Source: Brevundimonas vancanneytii
GTDB lineage: Bacteria; Pseudomonadota; Alphaproteobacteria; Caulobacterales; Caulobacteraceae
NCBI GenBank assembly: GCA_945874855.1
Contig: CAMCIP010000044.1
Coordinates: forward strand, 1 to 13,181
Direction of reading: 5' to 3'
DNA: 13,181 nt
Part shown: positions 1-7,409 of the stretch, piece after piece
How the letters are laid out: each line of letters opens with the position of its first letter
Position numbering within the stretch: the first letter of the stretch is position 1
Notes under the pieces: model-generated
Seen by the model: only the letters and a program-made list of their open reading frames with translations
What the model was told of the DNA's origin: nothing
The model's database searches: none
Position numbers and translations under genes: made by a program

Positions 1-666
1 ACGGCGCGGGGCGAGAAGCGGTTCGACGCCGCACCGCCGGCGCCGCGCGCCCGGATCGTCCTGATCGACCGCCCGCAGTCGCCCCAGTCGCTGATCTATG
101 CGGGGCAGCTGCTGCCGATGTCGGGCACGGACGACAGTCTGGTGCTCAATGCCGCCAACTCCATCCTCGGCGCCGACTTCCTGTCGCGGATCAACTCCGA
201 CCTGCGCGAGACCAAGGGGTGGTCCTATGGCGTCCGGGGCGGCCCGAACCTGCTGGAAGGCCAGGTGCCCTATTTCATCAGTGCCCCGGTCCAGGCCAAC
301 CGGACGGGCGAGTCGATCGCGGCCCTGATCGGCCAGTACGAGCGCTTCCTGACCGTGGACGGCGTGACGACCGCCGAGCGCGACCGCGCCGTCAGCGGCA
401 ATACCCGCTCGCTGGCCGGGCAGTATGAGACGTCGGCGCAGATCCTGGGCACGATGATCTCGAACGATCTGTACGGCCGGCCCGACAACTACCCCGAGAC
501 GGTCGCCAGCCGGACGCGCGCCCTGACCCCGGCCGAGATGGACGCCGCCGCGCGCGCCGCCATCGATCCGGACCGGTTCATCTGGGTGGTGGTCGGAGAC
601 GCCGCGGTGGTGCGGCCCCAGCTGGAGGCGCTGGGACTGCCGATCGAGGAACTGCCCGTCCGCTAG
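1..666 (+). CDS. M16-family zinc metallopeptidase, C-terminal part (5' end outside window)
   Basis: The frame is open from base 1 to a TAG at 664-666, giving 221 visible residues with no start in the window. The diagnostic part is the M16 peptidase C-terminal-like domain: a segment reading NAANSILGADFLSRINSDLRE, then TKGWSYG. This is the conserved scaffold in which an Arg and a Tyr of the second M16 half help position substrate. The zinc motif HxxEH lies in the N-terminal half and is not visible, so catalytic competence cannot be judged. Known members are secreted or periplasmic insulinase/processing-peptidase-like enzymes, often tandem two-domain proteins. The stop is 56 bases before the TetR gene on the same strand, so the two may be co-transcribed. 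Just after the stop, 667-680 can form a 5-bp hairpin (CCGGC/GCCGG, loop ACTC) without a T-run. The family call is secure; the physiological substrate is unknown. Confidence 0.9.
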   Translation, partial: TARGEKRFDAAPPAPRARIVLIDRPQSPQSLIYAGQLLPMSGTDDSLVLNAANSILGADFLSRINSDLRETKGWSYGVRGGPNLLEGQVPYFISAPVQANRTGESIAALIGQYERFLTVDGVTTAERDRAVSGNTRSLAGQYETSAQILGTMISNDLYGRPDNYPETVASRTRALTPAEMDAAARAAIDPDRFIWVVVGDAAVVRPQLEALGLPIEELPVR

Positions 667-722
667 CCGGCACTCGCCGGGACCGCCCCGGCCACCCGCC
701 GGATTTCCTGAAGGTCGAGGAC

Positions 723-1352
723 ATGGCCGAGGCCCTGACCAACAAGCTGGGGCACCGCATCCGGACGCGGGGGCACCGGACGCGCGAGGCCCTGCTGGCC
801 GCCGTGCGCGACCTGCTGGAAGAGCGCGGGCCGGGCGAGGTGCGGGTGGCCGATGTGGCGGCGCGGGCGGGCGTCTCGGCGCCCAGCGTCTACACCTATT
901 TCGGCTCTATCGACGAAGCGGTGCTGGCCCTGTGCGAGGCGGCCGGGCCGGAGACCGACGCCCTGGCGGTCCTGCTGGAGGGCGACTGGTCGGGCGACGA
1001 GGCGTTTCGCGCGGCGCGGACCTTCGTCGAGGCCATGGCGGCGCACTGGGCGCGGCACGGGGCGGCGCTGCGGCTGGAGCGGCTGATGGCCGATCGCGGC
1101 GACGCGGCCTTTGCCGAGAGCCGCATCCGCCGGCTGCGACGTCTGCATCTGACGCTGGAACGGCGCATCGCCCGGGCCCGGGCGGCGGGGTTTCACCCGA
1201 CGGGACTGGACCCCCGGCTGGCCTCCTATGAGGTGGTCAGCCTGGTGGAATCGGTCGGGGCCGGCATCGGCCTGCTGCGCCGGGCGGAGGGCGACGAGGC
1301 CATCCTGGACACTACGGCCCATATGGTCGTGCGGCTGGTGACGGGGCGCTAG
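723..1352 (+). CDS. TetR/AcrR-family transcriptional regulator
   Basis: This 209-residue protein has the usual TetR length and layout. The N-terminal DNA-binding domain carries the family helix-turn-helix at about residues 41-60 (VADVAARAGVSAPSVYTYFG), whose VSAPSVYTYF is the typical recognition helix and following Tyr-Phe. It is followed by an alpha-helical ligand-binding/dimerisation domain of about 150 residues with no recognisable ligand signature. The ATG is preceded by a GGTCGAGG stretch that can act as ribosome binding site. The gene ends tail to tail with the prepilin peptidase gene: its TAG occupies 1350-1352 and overlaps the opposite stop at 1349-1351. TetR proteins often repress nearby efflux genes. 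The RND pump genes are about 0.9 kb away on the other strand and separated by the prepilin peptidase gene, so that link is only a guess. Confidence 0.93.
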   Translation: MAEALTNKLGHRIRTRGHRTREALLAAVRDLLEERGPGEVRVADVAARAGVSAPSVYTYFGSIDEAVLALCEAAGPETDALAVLLEGDWSGDEAFRAARTFVEAMAAHWARHGAALRLERLMADRGDAAFAESRIRRLRRLHLTLERRIARARAAGFHPTGLDPRLASYEVVSLVESVGAGIGLLRRAEGDEAILDTTAHMVVRLVTGR

Positions 1353-2119
1353 ACGCCCAGCGGGCCGTGGAGCCAGGTCAGCCAGGTTCCGATCGCCAGC
1401 AGGACGCCGAAGGCGAGGCGGTCGTCGCCGCGCACGGTCCGTCGCAGCAGCAGGCGCGCCGCGATCAGGCAGAGGCCGGCCAGGGCGGCCCAGAGCAGCA
1501 CGGTCGGCAGGCCAAACGGGCCGACCCAGGCACCGGCGCCTGCGAACAGGATGGGATCGCCGTCACCCAGCCCGATCCGTCCGCGCACCCGGGCATAGAG
1601 GGCCCCGATGCCCCAGAGTGAGGCGAAACCGATGCCCGCCCCGATCAATCGCAGCCCCGCCTCGTCCCAACCTGACAGGGTGCCCTGGATCAGGCCGGTC
1701 AGGATCAGGGGCACGGTCAGGACGTCGAACAGCTGGAAATGCTCGCCGTCGATCACGGCGATCAGCAGCAGCTGCCAGGCCAGGACCGCGCCGGCCACGG
1801 CGACGGCGGCAGACGGCGCCAGAAAGGCCGCCCACACCGCCAGACCCGCCGCCGCCAGCTCGATCAGGGGATGGCGCGGCGAGATGGGTGCGCCGCAGTC
1901 GGCGCAGCGCCCGCGCAGCACCAGCCAGGAGAGGACGGGGACGAGATGGAGGGGCCGGAGGGGTCGGCTGCAGGTGCGGCAGCGGGACCGGCCCGTCACC
2001 ACGCCCTCGGCCCGGGGCAGGCGCACCGAAACCAGGGCCAGGAAGCTGCCGACGATCAGGCCGAGCCCGCCGAGCAGGGTGGCGAGGGCGACGGGGTCGG
2101 GCGGCGGCAGCGCAGTCAT
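1349..2119 (-). CDS. Type IV prepilin peptidase / leader peptidase (A24 family, PilD/GspO-like)
   Basis: This is a 256-residue polytopic inner-membrane protein. Family members cleave the leader peptide of type IV pilins or type II secretion pseudopilins and often N-methylate the new N-terminus. The N-terminal GxxxGSFLALVSVRLP segment (residues 18-35) and a Cys tetrad, C47-x2-C50 and C72-x2-C75, match the cytoplasmic zinc-binding region of bifunctional enzymes. The two catalytic aspartates are D124 in AVIDGEHFQLFD and D186 in GLGDGD. Two deviations stand out: the usual LPD after the first Asp is LFD, and the usual Lys after the second GxGD is not present (GLGDGDP). About seven hydrophobic segments follow. 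No pilin or secretion genes are in the window, so the substrate is unknown. It is the last gene of the minus-strand run, 89 bp downstream of the RND gene. Confidence 0.93.
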   Translation of the reverse strand: MTALPPPDPVALATLLGGLGLIVGSFLALVSVRLPRAEGVVTGRSRCRTCSRPLRPLHLVPVLSWLVLRGRCADCGAPISPRHPLIELAAAGLAVWAAFLAPSAAVAVAGAVLAWQLLLIAVIDGEHFQLFDVLTVPLILTGLIQGTLSGWDEAGLRLIGAGIGFASLWGIGALYARVRGRIGLGDGDPILFAGAGAWVGPFGLPTVLLWAALAGLCLIAARLLLRRTVRGDDRLAFGVLLAIGTWLTWLHGPLGV

Positions 2120-2170
2120 GCCCGGGCGTATCAGGCGTCCGCGGGGCCCGTCCAGACGGCGATCCGGTCA

Positions 2171-2207
2171 CCGCCCCTGGCTCCCGGACCGGGAGACGCC
2201 GGGGCGG
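2171..2207 (-). terminator. Large GC hairpin directly after the RND permease stop
   Basis: An inverted repeat starts one base after the RND stop codon. The inner arms CTCCCGG (2181-2187) and CCGGGAG (2189-2195) are perfect complements around one base. The outer arms CCGCCCC (2171-2177) and GGGGCGG (2201-2207) are also perfect complements, with a 3- by 5-base internal loop between. No T-run follows on the transcribed strand, so it is not a textbook intrinsic terminator. It may be a Rho-assisted terminator, an attenuator between efflux genes and the prepilin peptidase gene, or a 3' end that protects mRNA from exonucleases. The structure is seen; the role is inferred. Confidence 0.45.
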
Positions 2208-2208
2208 C

Positions 2209-5200
2209 CTATTCCGCGGCCAGGGGCGAGGCGTCGTTGGCCGTGCCTTCGCGGGCCTCCCACTCCTCGATCTTGCGGGCGGTGTATTCCGGCGATTTGG
2301 TGAAGCGGGCCAGCAGGCCGTAGATCACGGGCACGACAAACAGGGTCAGCAGGGTCGCGAAGATGGCCCCCGTGAAGATGACCACGCCGATCGTCTGGCG
2401 GCTGCCCGCCCCCGCCCCCTGCCACAGGACCAGCGGCAGCGCGCCGAAGGCGGTGGCGATGGAGGTCATGACGATGGGGCGCAGCCGCAGGGCCGAGGCC
2501 TCGACGATGGCCTCCTTGATGGTTCGGCCCTGGTCGCGCAGCTGGTTGGCGAACTCCACGATCAGAATGCCGTTCTTGGCCGCCACGCCGATCAGGATGA
2601 TCAGGCCGATCTGGGAATAGATGTTGAGGCTGGAGCCGGCCATGACGAGGCCGAACAGGCCGCCGGCGGCCGCCAGGGGCACGGTCAGCATGATGACGGC
2701 CGGGGTGATCCAGCTCTCGAACTGGGCGGCCAGCACGAGGAAGACCAGCAACAGGGCCAGGCCGAAGGCCGCGGCCACGGCACCGCCCGCCTCGTTCTGG
2801 TCCCGCGCCGCGCCGCCCCACTGGACCGCGCCCACGCCCGACGGCTGTTTGGCCACCTCGGCGTCCAGGAAGGCCATGGCGTCGGCCAGGGTGGCGCCCG
2901 GGTTCAGGTCGGCCGACAGGGTGATGGCGCGCTGGCGGTCGAGGCGGCGGCGGTCAGGCGTGTCGCCGCTGGTCTGGGTCTGGACGACGGCGGACAGGGG
3001 CACCAGGTCGCCCGAGCCGGTCTCGACATACAGGGCCTCCAGATCGGCCACGGAGCGGCGATCCGCACGCTCGGTCTGCAGGATGACGTCATACTCCTGA
3101 CCGCCCTTGATATAGGTCGTGGCGCGGCGGGAGCCGAACATGGTCTCCAGCGTCCGACCGATCTGCTGGGAGGAGACCCCCAGGGCCGCGGCCTTCTCGG
3201 GATCGACGTCGACCAGCAGGCGCGGGGAGTTGGGCTCATAGTTGATGCGCGGCCTGGAGAAGTCCGGGTTCGCCTGGGCGGCGGCCAGGATCGGCTGCAT
3301 CCAGGCGAACATGTCGCCGTAGTCGGTGCCGGTAACGACCATTTCGATGGAGTTGGAGTTGCCCTGGCCGCGCTGGAAGCCGCCGGGAACCGAGGCGTTG
3401 ACCTGGGCGTCGGTCTGGCCGCGCAGCTTGCCGTTCATCTCCTGGGCGATGTCGGCGGCGGAGCGATCCCGTTCTGACCAGTCCTTCAGCGCCAGCACGG
3501 CATTGCCGGAGTTGTAGCTGCCGCCGCCGAAGCCGGGCGCGGACACCAGATAGCTCTCGACCTCGCCCGCGGCGGCATACTCGGCCAGGATGGGCTCCAG
3601 TCCCAGCACGATGCGGCGGGTGTAGTCGAAGCCCGCGCCCTCGGGACCCGAGACGCGGATAAGCACGCGGCCGCGGTCCTCGTCGGGGACCAGCTCGCTG
3701 GGCAGGCTCCTGAACATCAGCCACGACCCGCCGACCATGGCCAGGATCAGAAGGCTGACCCCGATGGCGGAGGCGCGACGCCCCATCAGCATGTTCAGGG
3801 ACCGCTCGTAGGACCGGCGCACCGAGTCCATGGCGCCGTCGACCCGGCGCACCAGCCAGCCGGAACTGGCGGCGGGGCGGAGGATCTTTGACGCCAGCAT
3901 GGGCGACAGGCTGAGGGCGAGGAAGGCCGAGAAGGCCACGGCCGCCGCGATCGCCGCCGCCAGCTCGACGAACAGCCGCCCGACATAGCCAGGCAGGAAC
4001 AGCAGGGGGGCGAACACTGCCAGCAGAACGACCGTGGTGGCCACGACGGCGAAAAAGACCTGACGTGCGCCGCGCTCGGCGGCGACGAGGGGCGGCTCGC
4101 CGTGGTCGATGCGCCGCTGGATGTTCTCCGTCACCACGATGGCGTCGTCCACCACCAGGCCGATGGCCAGCACCAGGGCCAGCAGGGTCAGCAGGTTCAG
4201 CGAGAAGCCCAGGGGCGCCAGAACGATGAAGGTCGCCAGCAGGCAGATCGGCGCCACCACCGAGGGGATCAGGGCGGCCCGCATACTGCCGAGGAAGATG
4301 AAGTTGACCAGGGCGACCAGGGCCATGGAGATGCCGATGGTGATCCAGACCTCTTCGATGGCGTGTTTGGTGAAGACCGAATTGTCGGAGCCGACCACGA
4401 GTTCGGCGCCCTCGGGCAGGGTCGGACGCACCTCCTCGACCATGGCCCGGACGCCCTTGGAGATCTCCAGATCGTTGGACTGGGCCTGACGGGTGACCGC
4501 CAGACCGATCTGGTCCAGGCCGTTGCCGCGGAACAGACGCCGATCCTCGACCGGGCCCTCGACGATGCGCGCGATGTCGCCGAGCCGGGTGACATAGGTG
4601 GCCGTGCCATCGACGGCGGGGGTGTCGCCGGGGCCGGAGGCCGAGCCGCCGGTGCCGATCGGCATGCGGGCGAACTCGTCGGGCGTGGCGTAGTTGCGGG
4701 CGACGCGGACGGTGTAGTCCTTGTCCGCGCCCTCCAGAGCCCCTGCGGGCAGCTCGACATTCTGGCTGGTCAGGGCCTGTTCGACGTCGGTCACGGTCAG
4801 GCCGCGGGCGCTGAGGGCGCCGGCGTCCAGCCAGATGCGCATGGCGTAGCGCTGCTCGCCATAGATCTGGACCTGGGCCACCCCCGGGACGGTGGCCAGA
4901 CGATCGATGAGGTTGCGGTCGGCGTAGTCGGTCAGCTCCAGCCGATCCATGACGGACGAGCGCAGGAACAGGATCATCACCGGCTGGCTGTCGGAATCCG
5001 CCTTGGACACTTCGGGCGGCTGGGCCTGGTCCGGCAGGCGGCCGAGGACCCGCGAGACGCGGTCGCGCACATCATTGGCGGCGTCGTCGATGTTGCGGTC
5101 GAGGCTGAACTCGATCGAGACGTTGGAGCGGCCGTCGCGGCTGGTGGAGTTGATCCGCTCGATGCCGGGAATGCCCGCGATCTGCTGCTCGATCGGCTCG

Positions 5201-5391
5201 GTGATCCGGTTCTCGATGACCTCGGCCGAGGCGCCGGCGTAGCTGGTGCTGATCGAGACGATGGGCGGGTCGACGTCCGGCAGTTCGCGAACCGGCAGGA
5301 AGAAGAAGGCCGCGGCTCCGACCACGCACAGCACGATCGCCGCCACGGCGGCGAAGACGGGGCGGCGGACGGAGACGTCGGACAGCATCAT
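2209..5391 (-). CDS. RND efflux permease, HAE-1 type (AcrB/MexF-like)
   Basis: At 1060 residues this has the full length of hydrophobic/amphiphilic efflux RND pumps, inner-membrane trimers that export drugs or other amphiphiles using the proton gradient. The N-terminus (LSDVSVRRPVFAAV) leads into TM1, followed by a large periplasmic loop with FLPVRELPDVDPP and the EVIENRITEPIEQQIAGIPG segment. The proton-relay residues are present: D415 and D416 in LVVDDAIVVTEN within TM4, and K939 in VAAKNGILIVEFANQ in TM10, closely matching AcrB D407, D408 and K940. The second periplasmic loop spans roughly residues 555-870. A charged tail of about 30 residues ends the protein. Its ATG at 5391 overlaps the adaptor stop as ATGA; a second ATG follows immediately. 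No TolC-like gene is adjacent, so the outer channel must be encoded elsewhere. The substrate cannot be read from sequence. Confidence 0.97.
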   Translation of the reverse strand: MMLSDVSVRRPVFAAVAAIVLCVVGAAAFFFLPVRELPDVDPPIVSISTSYAGASAEVIENRITEPIEQQIAGIPGIERINSTSRDGRSNVSIEFSLDRNIDDAANDVRDRVSRVLGRLPDQAQPPEVSKADSDSQPVMILFLRSSVMDRLELTDYADRNLIDRLATVPGVAQVQIYGEQRYAMRIWLDAGALSARGLTVTDVEQALTSQNVELPAGALEGADKDYTVRVARNYATPDEFARMPIGTGGSASGPGDTPAVDGTATYVTRLGDIARIVEGPVEDRRLFRGNGLDQIGLAVTRQAQSNDLEISKGVRAMVEEVRPTLPEGAELVVGSDNSVFTKHAIEEVWITIGISMALVALVNFIFLGSMRAALIPSVVAPICLLATFIVLAPLGFSLNLLTLLALVLAIGLVVDDAIVVTENIQRRIDHGEPPLVAAERGARQVFFAVVATTVVLLAVFAPLLFLPGYVGRLFVELAAAIAAAVAFSAFLALSLSPMLASKILRPAASSGWLVRRVDGAMDSVRRSYERSLNMLMGRRASAIGVSLLILAMVGGSWLMFRSLPSELVPDEDRGRVLIRVSGPEGAGFDYTRRIVLGLEPILAEYAAAGEVESYLVSAPGFGGGSYNSGNAVLALKDWSERDRSAADIAQEMNGKLRGQTDAQVNASVPGGFQRGQGNSNSIEMVVTGTDYGDMFAWMQPILAAAQANPDFSRPRINYEPNSPRLLVDVDPEKAAALGVSSQQIGRTLETMFGSRRATTYIKGGQEYDVILQTERADRRSVADLEALYVETGSGDLVPLSAVVQTQTSGDTPDRRRLDRQRAITLSADLNPGATLADAMAFLDAEVAKQPSGVGAVQWGGAARDQNEAGGAVAAAFGLALLLVFLVLAAQFESWITPAVIMLTVPLAAAGGLFGLVMAGSSLNIYSQIGLIILIGVAAKNGILIVEFANQLRDQGRTIKEAIVEASALRLRPIVMTSIATAFGALPLVLWQGAGAGSRQTIGVVIFTGAIFATLLTLFVVPVIYGLLARFTKSPEYTARKIEEWEAREGTANDASPLAAE

Positions 5392-6584
5392 GGGCGTGTC
5401 GCTCCGGCGGGCGCGGGCCGGGCGGCGCCGGCCGGGGTGACCGGGGCCCCGGGCTGGATGCGGTTCAGGCCCGAGCCCACCACGCGGTCGCCCGCATCGA
5501 GTCCCGAGAGGATTTCGACGAAGCCGCCCTCGGCCGCGCCGGCGTCGACCTCGATCCGCTGGGCGGTGAAGCCGCGCTCGCCCTGGGCGAGACGGAAGAC
5601 GTAGGCGCTCTCGCCCTCATACTGAACCGCGGCCTCGGGCACGGCGAGACTGGTTCGGCGCCCCTGGCTGACGGCCACCCGCATCAGGGCGCCCGGTCGG
5701 ATGCGGCCGCCGGGGTTGGGAATCTCGGCGCGTGCGATGACGGCGCGGGTGGCCTCGTCGATGCGCGTGTCCAGCTGGGCGATACGGCCGACGAAGGGCT
5801 GGTCGCCATAGGCGTCCGAGGTGGCGGTCACCGGCGTGCCGGCCCCGAGGGAGGACACGAACCGTTCGGGAATGGGGAAGTCGACACGGACCACGCTGAC
5901 GTCGTCGAGGGTGGTGATCACCGCATTGGGCCCGACCAGGGTGCCGGGCGTGACGGTGGTCAGGCCCAGCACGCCGGCGAAGGGCGCGCGGATGACCCGG
6001 TCGCCGAGGCGGGCCTGGGCGGCCTCGAGCGAGGCGCGCTCCACCTCCAGGTCGGACAGGGCCTGTTCGGCCAGGACCCGGGGGGCGATGCCGCGCTCGG
6101 CCAGGGCGGCGGTGCGTTCATACTCCCGCTCGGCCTGGGCCACGCGGGCCCGCGCCTCGATGATGGCGGCGTCCTCCTCCCGGGCCTGCAGCTCGACCAG
6201 GGGCTGGCCGGCGCGGACGGTCTGGCCGTCGCGGAACATGACGCGGGTGACCAGTTCGCTGGCGGGGGCGGTGATGTTGACGGAGCGCCGGCCCCGGGCC
6301 ACGCCGAGGACGCGGATCTCGTCGGAGAACTCTCTCTGGGCGACCTGCGCCACGGCCACGGTCTGACCGCCGCCGCCCGGGCCGCCGCGACCGCCTCCGG
6401 GACCGCCCTGGCCGCCTTCCTCGCCTGCAAAGGCGATGCGCATCACGGCGGCGACCACCATCAGGCCGATCAGCACGGCAGCGGCGACGAGCAGGAAGTG
6501 ACGCTTCAACACGCGGCGGGCCTCAATGAGCAGATCGGGAGTCAGGCCGGATGGCGCGCCCGCCTTTGTGACGATCCGCGCCAT
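5388..6584 (-). CDS. RND efflux periplasmic adaptor (membrane fusion protein, HlyD/AcrA-like)
   Basis: This 398-residue protein bridges the RND permease and an outer-membrane channel in the periplasm. A cytoplasmic N-terminus with RRVLKRH precedes one membrane anchor at about residues 30-50. There is no lipobox Cys, so it is anchored by a helix and not by lipid. A Gly-rich linker (about 57-73, GGQGGPGGGRGGPGGGG) follows. Then come the lipoyl half-motif (VMFRDGQTVRAGQPLVELQ, about 115-133), an alpha-helical hairpin rich in Ala, Glu and Arg (136-192), and the second lipoyl half (DRVIRAPFAGVLG, 195-207). The beta-barrel and membrane-proximal domains occupy about 225-375. A Pro/Ala-rich tail ends it. 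The start is supported by AGGTGGA at 6588-6594. The 4-bp ATGA overlap with the permease indicates translational coupling. The Gly linker is longer than I would expect for the family. Confidence 0.96.
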   Translation of the reverse strand: MARIVTKAGAPSGLTPDLLIEARRVLKRHFLLVAAAVLIGLMVVAAVMRIAFAGEEGGQGGPGGGRGGPGGGGQTVAVAQVAQREFSDEIRVLGVARGRRSVNITAPASELVTRVMFRDGQTVRAGQPLVELQAREEDAAIIEARARVAQAEREYERTAALAERGIAPRVLAEQALSDLEVERASLEAAQARLGDRVIRAPFAGVLGLTTVTPGTLVGPNAVITTLDDVSVVRVDFPIPERFVSSLGAGTPVTATSDAYGDQPFVGRIAQLDTRIDEATRAVIARAEIPNPGGRIRPGALMRVAVSQGRRTSLAVPEAAVQYEGESAYVFRLAQGERGFTAQRIEVDAGAAEGGFVEILSGLDAGDRVVGSGLNRIQPGAPVTPAGAARPAPAGATRP

Positions 6585-6630
6585 AAGTCCACCTAACGCG
6601 GCAAAAGCCTACGACCCTCGCGCCACTTGG

Positions 6631-6647
6631 TCACACTGATTGTGTCA
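6631..6647. promoter_or_regulatory. Imperfect inverted repeat upstream of the efflux operon (possible operator)
   Basis: TCACACTGATTGTGTCA has arms TCACAC and GTGTCA around a 5-base centre, with one mismatched pair. It lies 46-62 bases upstream of the adaptor ATG and reaches into the stop codon of the preceding gene. Its size and symmetry would suit a TetR- or MarR-type dimer. It is AT-richer than its surroundings. A repressor site for the pump is a guess; a chance repeat at a gene end is possible. Confidence 0.25.
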
Positions 6648-7409
6648 GAAACGACGCCAGAGGCCAATCACCGGTCCCGAGGCGACCGGCGTCTCCCGGC
6701 CGGCAACCGCGCTGCGCCAGCCCATCTGGACGCTCCAGTCGCCCCAGGCCCTGACCACGGAGGTCTCGACGTTCAGCCAGCGCGGCCCGTCGTCATCGGC
6801 CATGCCGCCGTAGGCCTGGCCCAGCAGCATCCAGCCGCCGTCCAGATGGAGCCCCAGGGTGGCGTCGACGCGGGTCTCGTCCGCCAGGCCGTCGCGCATC
6901 CGCCGGGCGGCCTGGACCTCGGCGAAGGCGCGTCGGCCCGACAGAGGGAAGGCGCGGCCGGCCGCCAGCCTGACCTCATGGTCCCGCTCGCCCGCGCCGG
7001 GGGCGGCGTAGCCGGCGTTGCGCCCCTCGCCGCCCTCGGCGATCGAGGCCTGCAGTGAAACAGCGGCGCGGTCGTCGCGCCAGACCTGCCAGCGCAGACC
7101 CAGTTCCACCGGGCCGCGGCCCTCGAAGTCGACGAAGGCGTCGCGGCCGCTCTGCCAGTCGCCCTTCACCAGCACGGCGACCCCGTCGAACAGGCCGTAT
7201 TCGAGATACAGCGAGGCGACGTCGTCGGCGCGGCGGGCCGGCAAGGCGGCGCGGTCGCCCGCCGGGTCGAACCCGTCGTCGGCGCGCATCGCTTCCACCT
7301 TGAGGATCGCCTGCCCCGTTCCGGGACCCATGACCCAGGCCTGGGCCCGGGCAGGGTCGGTCGCCGTCGCAGCGAGGCTGAGGACCAGCGCCGCGACGGC
7401 GGGTCTCAT
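6645..7409 (-). CDS. Exported beta-barrel-like protein, probably outer membrane (function unknown)
   Basis: The protein has 254 residues. It opens with a Sec signal peptide: MRP, a hydrophobic core AVAALVLSLAATA, then an A-x-A cleavage region around residues 20-24 (ARAQA). The mature part alternates polar and hydrophobic residues in many short strands (such as ASLYLEYGLFDGVAVLVKG, AAVSLQASIAEGG and WMLLGQAYGGM). It ends in WRRF, a C-terminal aromatic of the kind the Bam machinery recognises in outer-membrane barrels. I do not recognise a named family; it is far too short for a TolC-type channel. Its ATG overlaps the aldolase stop as ATGA (7406-7409), so the two are probably translated together. 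Only 60 bp separate it from the efflux adaptor gene. The outer-membrane location is inferred from signal, strand pattern and final Phe. Confidence 0.8.
   Translation of the reverse strand: MRPAVAALVLSLAATATDPARAQAWVMGPGTGQAILKVEAMRADDGFDPAGDRAALPARRADDVASLYLEYGLFDGVAVLVKGDWQSGRDAFVDFEGRGPVELGLRWQVWRDDRAAVSLQASIAEGGEGRNAGYAAPGAGERDHEVRLAAGRAFPLSGRRAFAEVQAARRMRDGLADETRVDATLGLHLDGGWMLLGQAYGGMADDDGPRWLNVETSVVRAWGDWSVQMGWRSAVAGRETPVASGPVIGLWRRF

Noticed and set aside
667..680. Small hairpin CCGGC-ACTC-GCCGG after the M16 stop
   Set aside because: The 5-bp stem without T-run is expected by chance in such GC-rich DNA.
1618..3477. Open frame of 619 codons on + across the prepilin peptidase and RND genes
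   Set aside because: It is antisense to two clear genes, has Arg/Gly/Ala-rich composition typical of shadow frames in GC-rich DNA, and no recognisable domain.
4102..5604. Open frame of 500 codons on + opposite the RND permease
   Set aside because: Antisense to a full-length permease; Asp/Gly/His-rich shadow with no family features.
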